Below, piece after piece: positions 1-11,073 of a DNA stretch of 64,000 nt; position 1 is the first letter of the stretch, and each line of letters begins with the position of its first letter. The stretch is from positions 164,697,503-164,761,502 of the forward strand of contig CM077645.1 of the NCBI GenBank assembly GCA_039707465.1, written 5' to 3'. The stretch is from Rhabdophis nuchalis (lineage: Eukaryota > Chordata > Lepidosauria > Squamata > Natricidae). A program made the position numbers and the translations under genes. Below the pieces are notes generated by a model, which saw only the letters and a program-made list of their open reading frames with translations, had not been told where the DNA came from and searched no databases.

Positions 1-429
1 AAGAGAATGGGAAGAGATTCAGATGGAGGTTGCAAAGGAGCTCCAAACTACAACAGACGTGGATGAACTAACTCTGAAAAAGATGATTCTAAATTAGGTG
101 CCACAAGAATTGCCTTTTCCAAATGTTTGTTGTGGCCCACCAGCGGCCAGCGGAACTGGCAGCACAGTTGGACAGTGAGGAGGTTGGGGAGGAACATTGG
201 CCAATCCTGGAGGCTGTGGAATGATTGGACAAGGGTTCTGCATTGGAGGCAGAGATTGGGCCAAGGCCATTGGTCTGACCCCCCCTTTCTCCGGCTAACA
301 CAAGACTGGTTGCCTGCCACTCTCTTGGCTGCTTGCCTGAATGACTTTGAACAGATACGAAGCTTTCTAACTCAACTAAACACGACCCTGAAAATCAACA
401 CGAATAAACACGAACCTAGAAATCCAACG
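1..429. other. Unassigned sequence
   Basis: No gene is recognised. Open frames on both strands have no recognisable domain and overlap one another. The segment ends at an antisense LINE 3' tail. Confidence 0.4.
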
Positions 430-486
430 TTATTTATTTTATTTTATTAAATTTATAAACCGCTCCACTCTCCCCGCAGGGACTCG
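430..486 (-). mobile_element. LINE 3'-tail stub (L2/CR1 type)
   Basis: On the minus strand this reads as a LINE 3' terminus: a GAGTCCC block, GGGGAGAG, a GCGGTTTATAAAT block and an AATAAA-rich tail. Only about 57 bp is present, so the copy is extremely 5'-truncated. The tail resembles the one at 36600-36702 more than the GGGCGGGGTATAAA tails elsewhere in the window. No coding sequence is attached. Confidence 0.55.
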
Positions 487-1990
487 TTGTTCTCTGCAAG
501 GACTTTCTTAGCAAAGACTTCCTTTTAAACCCTCTTGGGAGGGGCCAGTCATTAGGCAACTGGGACTAATTCAAATCCTTTGAGTTCACTTCTGATGCAA
601 TTGAAGCCTCCTTTTTTCAGCCCTTCTCAATCTAGCATCAGGGACAAACTGGCCTTGATCCTTCCCACTACTCCAAGACCCAGGTGCCTCCTGATTACCA
701 GCCAGGCTCTCGGCTCTCTCAAGGTCACCCTCCTCCTCCAGAGCAGACTCATAGGACTCCTCACTAGAGGAGTCCATCAGCAGCTTATCCAGAGCCGCCT
801 GGGCCACAACAGCCATCTGGCAGTTCTAGCTGCCTTTGGAACTAGACAGCAGTCAGGCAGTGAAACAACTGGAGCTTGTTCCCAGTGTGTGCACGCGCAG
901 AGCTACCAGAAGAAAAGAACAGCTAAAAAATTAGTGTCAACTTGGGAGTAAAGCAACAGGTGGCCCCTCCCATAGGAAATAAAAGAGGAGCAAAAGGGGG
1001 GTGGGCTTTTTTAGGAAACAATTCATTCATTTGCTGTTTGTTCATTTCAGGAGTGTGAAGAGTTGTCCGTAAATCTTAGCGACTCTGAGCCAAGTCTTTC
1101 CTTGCGCAGTGTTGCGTTTGGAAAATATTTAAATGGCAGCTTTCCAAGATAGATAAGGTCTGTGGTCATAAGTTCACCTTTGAAAAACTATTTACCAGGT
1201 CTTTGCTGAATATGAATGAGAGGAATTCACATTTGTTTAATAAAAGGGATTTTGTCAGGACCAGGAATCTGCTTTGTGCTTTTTGGGGAAGTCTAGGTCA
1301 GAACAATGTTTGGCCTGATTGTGGTTTATAAATGTTTAACATGGGTTTATAAAGGGAGCATCTGCTTTTCAAAAAAATACAATATTTCATAACTTAAAAA
1401 AATATATATATAATCTGCCTACAAGAGACTCAGACATAAGTACATTTCATTTACAAAAATCTAAGTGAAGAATGTATTTTTTTTTAATGGAGTTGTTTTG
1501 TATATTAATTCCCAACTAAAACCATAACTTCTACTAACTGGCATATTTGCTAGGGCCAAAATTGAATTACCTAGGGCTAAAACTATCAAATTGGGAATTT
1601 ATCCCCAAATAAAAATAAAGGAATTTTTGTAAAAGCAACTTATAGAGAAAGTGTTTCTTTTGAAATTGATATTTGAAAGTGGATTGCAATGGATTAGTGT
1701 TTAAACAATTATATAGAAGTTCAAATAAGAATATAAAAATTATTCAAGATAAAGTACCATTAAAAAATGGTAAGTAACTTAAATTTAATGGCTGTATACA
1801 AACAGAAAAATGACAACTAATAATGAAGCAAAAAAAACGAAAACCCCACCTCAATAACTGAGGCTTTCAAAAAGAAATTAACAGTTTAAAAAAAAACTGA
1901 GCAAAGGCATTGATTTAAGAATAGTTTATGATACAAATTAACTTTAATCATATATTACTTATACAACATGATATGTAAAAATAAGGCCAA
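487..1990. other. Unassigned, with an unrecognised acidic ORF at 586-816 (minus)
   Basis: No family is recognised. The minus-strand frame at 586-816 would encode 76 residues with a Ser/Glu-rich acidic stretch (SSSEESYESALEEEGDLE) and a basic end. That composition resembles the N-terminus of some transposon proteins, but no catalytic motif is visible and I do not assign it. From about 1380 to 1990 the DNA is A-rich with no clear structure. Confidence 0.3.
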
Positions 1991-3283
1991 AGAGAAAACA
2001 CGGGTTGTTTTGGATGAGATAAAAAGAAAAAGAAGAATTAAATAAATTGCCAGAGAAAATAGGTACTTCACATCAAATTAAGCTTTTACAGCAATAGCTA
2101 TCAATATGAGTAGTAGTAGAAATGGAATAAAAATGAACTATACAAACAAAAGAACTTTGAATTTATTAATGAACCAGGGAAATGGCTAATGTATAAACTA
2201 AGAAAAGAAAGAGAAAATGATTTTTAAGCTTCAACAGGGAAATATCTATTAACAGACAATGTGGCTATACAGAAAAAAGCCTTTCATCATGGTATTATTG
2301 TAATGACATATTTCTTTGGTAAAAATAAATGAATATTTTTTTAAAAAAATCAAAACTTACAAAGGCTTATAGAGAAGCAAAGACAAGTGATGAATGGATT
2401 CATAACAATAAGCGAAGTTTCTGACTTTGTAAAGACAAAAAAAAAATTAAACAGGAAAAGTACCATGACCATGGATTATTGGGATTTATACAAATGCTTT
2501 GAGGATGAACTTTTACAATCCCTGAAAAATTTAATGAATTCTATCCCATATGGAGGAAAGATGCCAGAGAGTTGGAAAGAGTCTAATATGTCATTAATAC
2601 TTAAAAGAGACAAGATCTAACTTCAACAAGAAATTATAGACCAATATTAATAATAAATAATAATGCTTATAAGTTGTCCACAATTATTTTAGCAGATAGA
2701 CTGAAAATAATTTTGCAAGATTTTATTAATGAAGATCAATATGATTTTTTCTCTCTTTTTTTCCTTACAGGTTATCAATTTTTAAGAATGTATCAATTTA
2801 TCACAGGTTTCTATAATGTTCTTCAAAATTTATCATTTTTTTCATATCGTTTATTACAATTCTTATATCTCAACCCTAATCTTACTAGTTGTTTTAACAT
2901 CCTTTTATATAAGGTTTAACTATACAATGACATTCTTTCTCTGAGAGATAGTTAAAAGATGGTGTGTCTGACTGGCCTAGATATTTTTACAATATTTGGA
3001 ACAAGTTAATGAAAAAAAGCATCAAAATTTTCTTGGAGGCAGAGAAAGTTTTTATCAAATTTAAATTGGCTCTTTTGTTTAAAGTTTTGTAAGATATTAG
3101 AGAAGATATTAGAAAGAATTTTATAAAAAGTTTATACCTCACAAAAAGCATACATTATTCTTAATAGATATCTAACAAAAACATGCCAAATACAGAAAAG
3201 AACAAGACAAGTTCACCACTAGCTCCACTTGTGATTATTTTGATTTTTTTAATTTATGAATTGGCAAAATAAGAGGATAATGG
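1990..3283 (+). pseudogene. L1-type LINE ORF2 remnant, 5' part
   Basis: Decayed reverse transcriptase of the L1/Tx1 kind. The frame at 2387-2620 contains MPESWKESNMSLILKRDK, matching the L1 RT segment before NYRPIS. A shifted frame then reads NYRPI and AYKLSTIILADRLKIIL followed by INEDQYDF (about 2620-2750). Further on, about 3040-3100, a segment resembling the L1 DAEKAFDxVxW block can be read. Stops and frameshifts are frequent, so it is old and inactive. It is separated from its FADD segment by the hAT MITE at 3292-3558. The boundaries are approximate. Confidence 0.6.
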
Positions 3284-3291
3284 GTACAAAC

Positions 3292-3558
3292 CAGAGGTAG
3301 TATTCAGCAGGTTGTGGAGAACCGATAGTGGAAATTTTGAGTAGTTCAGAAAACCGGTAAATATCACCTCTTGTCTAGCCCCGCCTTCTCTATTCTCTGC
3401 CTCCCAAGTCCCAGCTGATCAGAAGGGAATGGGGATTTTGCAGTAACCATCCCCTAGAGTGGAGAGGAAATGGAGATTTTACAGTATCCTTCCCCTGCCA
3501 CACCCACCAAGCTACGCCCACACAACTGGTATTAAAACAAAATTGAATCCCACCACTG
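3292..3558. mobile_element. Non-autonomous hAT-type MITE (copy A)
   Basis: Begins CAGAGGTAGTATTCA and ends TGAATCCCACCACTG, giving imperfect terminal inverted repeats. The 8-bp flanks, GTACAAAC (3284-3291) and GTGCAAGC (3559-3566), agree at 6 of 8 sites, as expected for an aged hAT target duplication. The interior matches the element at 31299-31608 over most of its length (shared blocks such as CCTCCCAAGTCCCAGCTGAT and GGGGATTTTGCAGTA). There is no coding capacity. It is inserted in the L1 remnant. Confidence 0.65.
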
Positions 3559-3566
3559 GTGCAAGC

Positions 3567-3900
3567 ATTAAAACAAAAGATTTATAAATTGAGAGTCTTT
3601 GCAGATGATTTGGTTATGGTTTTAGAAGATCTTTTGAGGGATTGAATTATTAATGAAAACAGTTTTTAAAAAGTGGTGTATTAGTTGATTTTAACACTGC
3701 AAAGAAAAAAGTTTTGAAAGAGTGGGAACATGTTAGCAAGATAGAAACATAGAAGGAATATGTGTTAACCTTGCAGTGCTCGGTTTTCAGTACACTTTAT
3801 CCAAACCTCTGTTGCAATGTAATTGATATGTTTTTTTTTAAAAAAGATTAAGACTATAACACTTTTTTGAGGATAATACCACAAGAAGGGCAAAGCAATA
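3567..3900 (+). pseudogene. L1-type LINE ORF2 remnant, catalytic FADD segment
   Basis: Immediately downstream of the hAT MITE the plus strand reads YKLRVFADDLVMVLEDLL. FADD, the L1 reverse transcriptase catalytic motif, is encoded at 3598-3609. This continues the L1 remnant at 1990-3283, so the MITE landed in RT between the conserved blocks. Downstream the frame is broken by stops. The end of the element is not visible. Confidence 0.6.
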
Positions 3901-4756
3901 ACTCAAAGTTTGTTAATTACGAATATCAATGTTTACATGATATCTATCATTTTCTCCTCCTTTTCTGAAATGCATAAATATGAGTGCATCTTATTCTCGG
4001 TAGAACTAGCTCCCATTATTTTCTGGAGGAAATTGCTCCAGCCTGCATAGAATAAATAATTATTGCAGTGAATCTTGGTTATTGGTTTTTTGGTCCAGAA
4101 TTTGGTTCCACAATACACAGAAGACAAAATGTTACTAAAAATATGAAGATGTCAAATCAAACACAACTGATGATTGAAATGGGCTTGATGATGGAGAAAA
4201 AGGTAAAATATTTCCATATTAATTTCAATTGAGTATTATTTCAAAATAACATTTAATCACAAGTTGTATATTATTTCAAAGTAGTTATGTTTAGACATGG
4301 AACAAAATGAGGAAGATGGGAAATATAATTATAAATTTAGGGATGGGTCTCTGTGATTAAGATAATATTTTGCCTAAAACATTATTTCTGTTCCAGACAA
4401 CGCCTACTTTGAAAACTGATGTACTCTCTGCTTTGCTTTAGTTTTTTAAAAACTTTTTTCTCTCTTAAAATAGTTTGATAATATTCATCTTTGATTAAAA
4501 TTTTAATAAAGTTCTAAGCACAAAATAAGCAACGTCAATACAAGTGAACAGAAACTAAGTAAACAAAACATTACTTACAGTGATTTAAAAACATTATTGT
4601 AATAAGATTAGAAATTACTTTCTCACTTTCTGTACAGTTTCTATTTGTTGAATTTTCTTACAAGGTCTTAGTTTAAAATATATGTTCATTATTTTGTTTA
4701 TGTGTGTGTGTGTGTATCTTATTGATATATAGTTTTATTTATAAAACAATAAAACA
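3901..4756. other. No recognisable feature
   Basis: AT-rich sequence. Short open frames lack family similarity. A (TG)n run lies at about 4701-4714. I see no gene or clear repeat. Confidence 0.4.
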
Positions 4757-4881
4757 ATATTGCTATGTTGCAGTATTTTGGGGGAGGGTTTATTTTCATG
4801 GAAGGGCTTATTTTAGTGCATGCACTCAAAAGCCCAATTGGGCTTATTATTCGGAGAGATCTTATTTTTGGGGAAACAGAG
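4757..4881 (+). mobile_element. Partial TA-flanked MITE (GGGAAACAG family)
   Basis: Matches the right half of the element at 7271-7769 (shared TTAGTGCATGCACTCAAAAGC) and, reversed, the element at 62039-62206 (shared block around GCTATGTTGCA). It ends in GGGGAAACAGAG followed by TA and runs straight into a (CA)n repeat. The left terminus is missing. Confidence 0.55.
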
Positions 4882-4910
4882 TACACACACACACACACAC
4901 ACACACACGA
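4882..4910. repeat. (CA)n microsatellite
   Basis: About 13 uninterrupted CA units directly abutting the MITE end. Confidence 0.9.
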
Positions 4911-5745
4911 TTGCAAACAGTAGAGTATCACATCACAACCAAGTGGCATCTCTTGCCAAAGTTTTACGTAGCCTTTTCTCAGAAGCTTGATGAAGGTATT
5001 AAAGCTTCAAGTTTTGCAAATTAAGATTTGCTCTATATCCCAACATAAATGCATTTTTCCTTTCCTCCAGATAAGATACTACATACAGCGGAGTCACTGT
5101 AAATTTTTTCTACAGTCTAAATTTTAGATAAATTTAAACATATAAGTATGTGCATGTTATGGAATAAGTTTAATATTTGTGTAACAATTCTAATCCTTCC
5201 TGTTTCAAAAGAATGGGCTTACAGTATATGAGTATCATTCTCCCCACCCCCCTCTAAGTTATAAAAATCAGTAGTTGGCCTTGTAGCTAGTGATCTTCTG
5301 ACAAGTAAAACTTTTCCCCCCTGTTGTTTTCAACCCTGAGGGTCTTCTGAACTATGTAGATAAGATTCTCTGGTACTTATGAATCAGCAAATCCTATTGC
5401 AGTGCAAACTGCTTAATCCATTTTAACCACCCTTTTCTTGGACTGAAGCCAATAGTCTATCTTCGACAATTAGCTAACTCGCTCCTTTTTAGAGCTATCT
5501 CAATTCATCATTTGCATTGCCAAACCTCTTCCCGGAGGATGTTTCTAATATCTGGATGTTTCTAATATTCTCTTTTGGAAACTATTTGCTATAAGAATCT
5601 GAACTACTATCTGTTTTTATCTCCTTATCAACAAGTGAGCACATTTTTATTTTGTTTTTTTGTATACATGAATGTAGTGATGTACATAGAAACCATCAGA
5701 AGTCACTGATAAGAGGAGGCTCATGATATAGTCTAACCATTTTCT
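4911..5745. other. No recognisable feature
   Basis: Unique-looking AT-rich DNA without a supported gene or repeat. Confidence 0.4.
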
Positions 5746-6172
5746 TATTTTTTTATTTTTTTATTTTATCGAATTTATACCCCGCCCTTCTCCTTGTTAG
5801 GACCCAGGGCGGCGCACAGGCATTATTAAAACCACAATAAAACAATATACATCGTTAAAAACATATTACATTATTAAACCCATGCTAAAAAACCCATTTA
5901 AAACCCTGCCTAATTACAATTTATACATAAAAAGTCAGAAACGGGAGGCTATGCTAGGCCTGTTGGAATAGAAATGTCTTAAGACGTTGGCAGAATTGGC
6001 GGAGGTCTGAGATAATGCGTAGGCTGGGGGGTAGGTCATTCCAGAGGGCGGGCCCGCCACAGAGAAGGCCCTTGCCCTGGGTGTCACCAACCGGCATTGC
6101 CCGGCCGACGGCACCCGGAGAAGACCCTCTCTGTGGGAGCGGATTGGACGAAGGGATGTATGGGGCAGGAGG
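5746..6172 (-). mobile_element. L2-type LINE 3' end, antisense
   Basis: The 3' terminus at 5746-5820 reads on the minus strand as CCTGGGTCC, then GGAGAAGGGCGGGGTATAAA and an AATAAA-like tail. Upstream in the element the frame within 5954-6150 encodes GPALWNDLPPSLRIISDL and RLKTFLFQQA, the C-terminus of the same reverse transcriptase found at 14308-15606. The copy is 5'-truncated near 6170. The upstream part of that ORF (MTWSNFNLAFSW...) is flanking sequence, not LINE. Confidence 0.8.
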
Positions 6173-7270
6173 CATTTCTGACATTACATGTTCATTCTGC
6201 ATAAGTGATAGCCGTTCTGCATCCCAGCTGAATGCCAGGTTAAAATTGGACCATGTCATCAGTCTGGAATTAGGTTCAAACCTTGAACATTAAGAGGGTC
6301 AGTATCTTGATATTGAACTACAGCTTCTAGCAGACCAAACTAATACAATCAAAAGCAGGCCACACCAGAAGTTGCTATTCAGCAACATCTACAGAATTCT
6401 AAGACACCCAGCCTTGCATTAAATGAATATTTCTTCTCAAGAAAAAACAAACAAACTTTTCTTAGTGGCTGAATTCAAGACAGATGTTCAGGAACAAACA
6501 CACTTGGAATGAGCATGCAATTAACTCCTTGTACAGAATACCACAGTGTGTTGAATTAGGTTGTAAAGAGATTTTATTGAGCTATTTGAAGATACTGGAT
6601 TCTTTCAGCATTTCTGAGCCAGCTTTCTCATCAAGTTCACTGATCGCTGTGAAGGCAATGTTGTGTTTAGACATGTCAACATGCATGGAGTGGTTTCACA
6701 CAAAACTCTTAATTAAACTATCCTGCACATATGCACACGTATGCACCAAGTTCACAGGTCCTACTAGATGTAATCAACAGTGATAAGGATATTCAAGTGA
6801 AAAGAAATAAAAAGGCATAGAACCAAATGCACATATAGATCTTGTTAAACAAAAAAAAAAAGGATACTCATAGGTAGGAGTTCATTTGCATGACAAAAGA
6901 AGAGTGAAAAAGTTATATTTAAAGAAAAGTGGCCAAAAAAAACCTTACTGCTATTGAGAATTTTCAGGAAAGAATTACAACAATTACTTTTATTATTATA
7001 TTGTTACTATTGTTAAATTAGTATTTTATTAAGTCATCTTCCAACATACATGTAGGAAATGTGCATTAAGTAATTTATAAAATTATTTATCAGAATCATT
7101 ATAAATTAATTTTCTGACTTGGGACCTCAAAAGAACTGTAGACTTCTGACTTATCTCCTTCCACCTCTTTTAAGAAATAGAGAGCAGATATGAGAAAAGG
7201 GAAGAAAGTTGATGAAATAAAAGCAGAAAAGTTCTCCTTCAGTTTAAAAAACCCAAACTTACAAAAACCA
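6173..7270. other. No recognisable feature
   Basis: AT-rich DNA with short ORFs lacking family similarity. Confidence 0.4.
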
Positions 7271-7769
7271 TACCCGTGTTTCCCCAAAAATAAGACAGGG
7301 TTTTATTTTCTTTTGACACCCCACCCCCAAATAAATGCTTGGCCTTATTTTTGGGGAGGTCTTAATATTGTTGAGGTACAGGAGGCCCCTTAACCTCGGC
7401 CTGTGGCCCAGGGATCACCTGATCTAGAAAGGGCCAGAAGTTCTGTCTCTGTTTCTGGCACCTTCTTGCCAGCTGTAGCATCACTGGGCCTCCTGCTATT
7501 TTTGTGGCCACCACTAAGAGAAGGGGTGTGATAGCTAGGGTTTGCAGGAGCGACCTCTGCAAGACCATCCCACGTGGATGGCAGGTGCATGTGGGGAGTG
7601 TGGGACATGCCCCCCCCATAAATGGCGAGGACAGGCTGTGCATGTGTTTAAATATTTTAGGGGAGGGCTTATTTTGGGAGGAGGGCTTATTTTAGTGCAT
7701 GCACTCAAAAGCCCGATTGGGCTTATTATCCGGGGAGGTCTTATTTTCAGGGAAACAGGAAACAGGGTA
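7271..7769 (+). mobile_element. TA-flanked MITE with enlarged interior (GGGAAACAG family)
   Basis: TA (7271-7272), then a terminus of the CCCGTGTTTCCCC type followed by AAAATAAGACAGGG. The right end is TCTTATTTTCAGGGAAACAG with an extra AAACAGGG before TA (7768-7769). Inverted termini and TA flanks suggest a Tc1/mariner-like origin. The interior of about 270 bp (7370-7640) is absent from the 168-bp relative at 62039-62206, so it is either the longer ancestral form or carries an insertion. ORFs across it are spurious. Confidence 0.6.
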
Positions 7770-8663
7770 TTGTTACAAATAAACTGTTCGTTATTTTTTC
7801 CATTTGCTTTTATGGAATGCTAGGGGTTTGTGCAATGCTTCTCTCTTTACTGGATTTTCATTGACATCAGGAAGAATAGCATAGTTGGTTGACAATCTTG
7901 GCCCCTTCTGCATAGAGAGGGCAGCTTGATTTCTTCTGGGCAGGCATCTGAAAAATGAAAACTGACTTCCTTTTGGAATGGAGTAGCTTTGCTCCTGTAA
8001 CTACCTGAGAGCAGGCTGGCACAACTGCTTGGTAAACTCGGGGTCTTCTGGAAAACAAGATTAGTTTTTTTAAAAGAAAAAAAAACTGGTGATATTCTGT
8101 GTGGCATTGTAACCTTGCTGCTTCTACCTCTATTTTTATAGCAGTACTGTAGAAGTTTGAGTCAGTACTTCTTAGCCTGATGTTAGTTTAATCATTATAT
8201 AGAGATATAAATCTTCCCCATTTGTATAGAATTTCAAAGCAAAATCAGCTTGAAATCATATTTAGAATGCTGAGGGTTACGTTAGATAAGATAACCTTTA
8301 TTGCCTTTTTTACTGTGGGCACACTGGCACATATTCAAAATGAAATTCTGTTGCCTGCTCTCAAAACTGAAGACATACATAACACACATATAGACATGTG
8401 GGACTGAACATGCATTGCCCCTTAAAGAAGCTGAGAGTTGAGAAAGTAAATGAAGCCCCAGGTAAAATTATCCTTGTCACTCTGAAGACCTCTGTTAGAT
8501 AAGAAACTTTAAGGATATGATAAACCTCATCAGCCAGTTAGAGAACTCACTCTATTATTCAATATTATTACTATCCTGGAAAGGGACTGAATGTACAATA
8601 TTGCATATTTCAAACTCAATATTGATTTGCCATGAGATCAGTTTGAGAAAAGCTCATATTGAA
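7770..8663. other. No recognisable feature
   Basis: No supported gene or repeat before the trinucleotide array. Confidence 0.4.
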
Positions 8664-8818
8664 GATCTTCTTCTTCTTCTTCTTCTTCTTCTTCTTCTTC
8701 TTCTTCTTCTTCTTCTTCTTCTTCTTCTTCTTCTTCTTCTTCTTCTTCTTCTTCTTCTTCTTCTTCTTCTCCTCCTCCTCCTCCTCCTCCTCCTCCTCCT
8801 CCTCCTCCTCCTCCTCCT
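8664..8818. repeat. (CTT)n followed by (CCT)n trinucleotide array
   Basis: About 105 bp of pure CTT repeat switches at about 8769 to about 50 bp of pure CTC. One strand is entirely pyrimidine, the other entirely purine. Long poly-Leu and poly-Arg frames across it are artefacts. Confidence 0.95.
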
Positions 8819-9808
8819 TTCAGTGAAGGACTGTTTTTTCAAAGGGAAAGAAGCAGGCAAATCTACAGCCTATAGAAATCCTATAGGTTTGTAGTTATAT
8901 TTGCTTCATGATTTCTTTTTTTTTTCTAGTTAATAACCACAATAAAAATGGATGATGAACAGAAAAATCAATAAAACTGAAGTGCTTTAGAAAGTTTCTT
9001 CTCCTTGCCTTAACCAAGTAAGGCCAAAAATAAAAAAGGAAAATGACTTCACCTTTCTATTATTTGAGAAACAGCAGGACAGCTGAAGTGTGGCATTTTG
9101 GAAGTGAATTTGAAGAGGCTTAAGCATTTTTAAGATTATACCCACTTACTTATCCACTATACTTACTTACACTTACTTAGAGTTGTGTTACAATCACACT
9201 TTTTTTTAAAAAGAAGGTTGTTCTTCTCACATATACTTAACAAGAAACATATCCCATGGCTCAGATTCCATTAAATATTTTTAACTTCACAGCCATAAAA
9301 CATTAAAGTAAAACTATAAATACATATTTTTGGTCAAGATACCTACAATATAAAATATTGAAGAAGTTATTTGTCTCCTTGTAATTGTTCTGAGAAGCAG
9401 CACTCCATTCCTTGACATACTTGAAGGAAAGCTATTTTGAGATCTCTCCCAAGAGCATATAACTTGGTGACTAAGCAGGTATCATGTTCATGCTAACCAT
9501 GCAAAGTGCTTCCTACGGCCTACGCTCATATGTAGGATCATAAATGAAACTGCAGTTGCAAAGGAGCCAACACTAGATTCTGATTTCAAAAGAGCAAAGT
9601 GAATTAAGGGCACCAAAGTAATCTTCTATCACCTGGCATATGTTCACACATTCAGAAATGCATTTGTGCCCCCAAGTGTGTTTACAGTTTTTTTTATCTT
9701 TTGCTGCACAATATACTTGCATTGTAAGCATTTCAGAAAGATCCTTTTTTAAAAAATTATTATTCTAGATATGCTCTCTGACTTGCATCTATCCCAGTGA
9801 TGGCTAAT
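8819..9808. other. No recognisable feature
   Basis: AT-rich DNA with no supported gene or repeat. Confidence 0.4.
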
Positions 9809-9843
9809 CTCCTAGTCAGAGTGCAGCCCACTCTGACTAGGAG
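9809..9843. repeat. Perfect 15-bp inverted repeat at a CR1 5' junction
   Basis: CTCCTAGTCAGAGTG (9809-9823) and CACTCTGACTAGGAG (9829-9843) are perfectly complementary around a 5-nt spacer. The right arm runs into the CR1 coding sequence, so the left arm looks like an inverted copy of the first bases of the truncated element. Confidence 0.85.
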
Positions 9844-10168
9844 TGACATGACAGTAGTGTTCCATTATTTAAGGAGTTGCCCCAAAGAAGGAGGGGTGGT
9901 CAACCTATTCTCCAAAGCACCCGAAAGCATGATAAGAAGCAATGGACGGAAACTAATCAAGGAGAGAAGCAACGTAAGAACTAAGGAGAAATTTCTTGAT
10001 AGTTAGAACAATTCATCAGTGGAACAATTTGTCCCTAAAACTTGTAGGTGCTCCAACACTAAAGGTTTTAAAGAAGGGATGTGTGAGATAGCATAAGTTT
10101 CCTGCTTGAGCAGGAGGTTGGACTAGAAGATCTCCAAGGTCCCTTCCAACTCTGTTATTCTGTCATTA
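9832..10168 (+). pseudogene. CR1 LINE 3' end with reverse transcriptase C-terminus
   Basis: Reads TRSDMTVVFHYLRSC, FSKAPES, GRKLIKERSNVRTKEKF, then a frameshifted WNNLS-like segment, and ends in the untranslated CR1 tail GGTCCCTTCCAACTCTG with an ATTCTGT-like terminus. It is homologous to the antisense copy at 44476-44945 and 5'-truncated at about 9832. Its coding part is interrupted by a stop at about 10005. Confidence 0.8.
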
Positions 10169-10634
10169 TTTCAGATACAGATGACGCTGACTACATTTCA
10201 GATTTGTTTATTTGATTAAAATGAACAACATAAGATTTAATAGGGAAAGTCACATGGAGAACCTGATGAACACATAGGTACGTGTCAACAAACAATATTA
10301 TTGTCCAATATTTGCCTATCCCTGATTTAGCAACAGTGAACTTATTTCATTATATTAGAGAAAGGGCAAACTTGCATTACTCAAAAGGAGAATGTATTTT
10401 TCAATGGCAGGATAGAAATTGTGCACCTGCTAGTTCCATGGTCAACCAAGCAGCTTTAAGCAGAACTCAAGCTCTAGAATCATTGCCATTTCAGGACAAC
10501 CATATTGAACTAGTCATATGGACTCATGATCTGATTCAGCACAGATCAATTTTCTATATTTCTGCATGACAGTGTTGAATGGATTTCCCAGGAAGGATAT
10601 GGCTAAAACAGAAGAGCCAAATAGGACCAATTGT
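10169..10634. other. No recognisable feature
   Basis: A 95-codon frame at 10282-10569 shows no family resemblance. No other signal is seen. Confidence 0.4.
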
Positions 10635-11073
10635 TAAGGTCATCCTTAACTTACAACCATAATTGACCCCAACATTTCTGTTGCTAAGTGGGACATTTCT
10701 TAATTGAGTTTTGCCCCATTTTAGGACCCTTCTTGCCACAGCTGTTAAATGAATCACTGCAGCTGTTAAGTTAGTAACACAATTCTTTATTTATTTATTT
10801 AAATTTATATCCCGCCCTTCTCCACAGAGGACCCATTCATTAAATGAATGTGGCTTCCCCGTTGACTTTGTTGGTTAATAGTTCGTAAAAGATGATCACA
10901 TAATCCCAGAATACTGTAACAGTCATAAATATGAGTTATTTGAAAAGTGTCTGAATTTTGATCATGTGCTACAAGGTCGTAAGTGTGAAAAACAATCATA
11001 AGCCACTTTTTTCAGTGCCATTGTAGCTTCAAATGATCACTAGATGAACTATTGTAAGTTGGGGACTAACTAT
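10635..11073 (+). mobile_element. MITE with AGTCCTCAACTTACAACC-like termini
   Basis: The left end reads AGGTCATCCTTAACTTACAACC and the right end GTAAGTTGGGGACTAAC followed by TATA. The ends are imperfect inverted repeats of a palindromic family common in squamates (internal blocks TTGCCACAG, GAATCACTGCAG, TTTTTTCAGTGCCATTGTA). A LINE tail stub is inserted at 10783-10832. Class not resolved; TA-rich flanks favour Tc1/mariner. Confidence 0.55.
10783..10832 (-). mobile_element. LINE 3'-tail stub nested in a MITE
   Basis: About 50 bp reading on the minus strand GGGTCC, GGAGAAGGGCGGGATATAAA and an AATAAA-type tail, interrupting the MITE between its AGTAACACAATTCTT and GAATGTGGCTTCC segments. Almost nothing but the LINE 3' terminus was inserted. 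Confidence 0.7.

Noticed and set aside
8664..8818. CRISPR-like regular repetition
   Set aside because: Pure trinucleotide array with no spacers, in a vertebrate genome. No CRISPR structure exists anywhere in the window.
8517..8894. Long poly-Leu and poly-Arg open frames
   Set aside because: They are translations of the CTT/CCT trinucleotide array in both directions.
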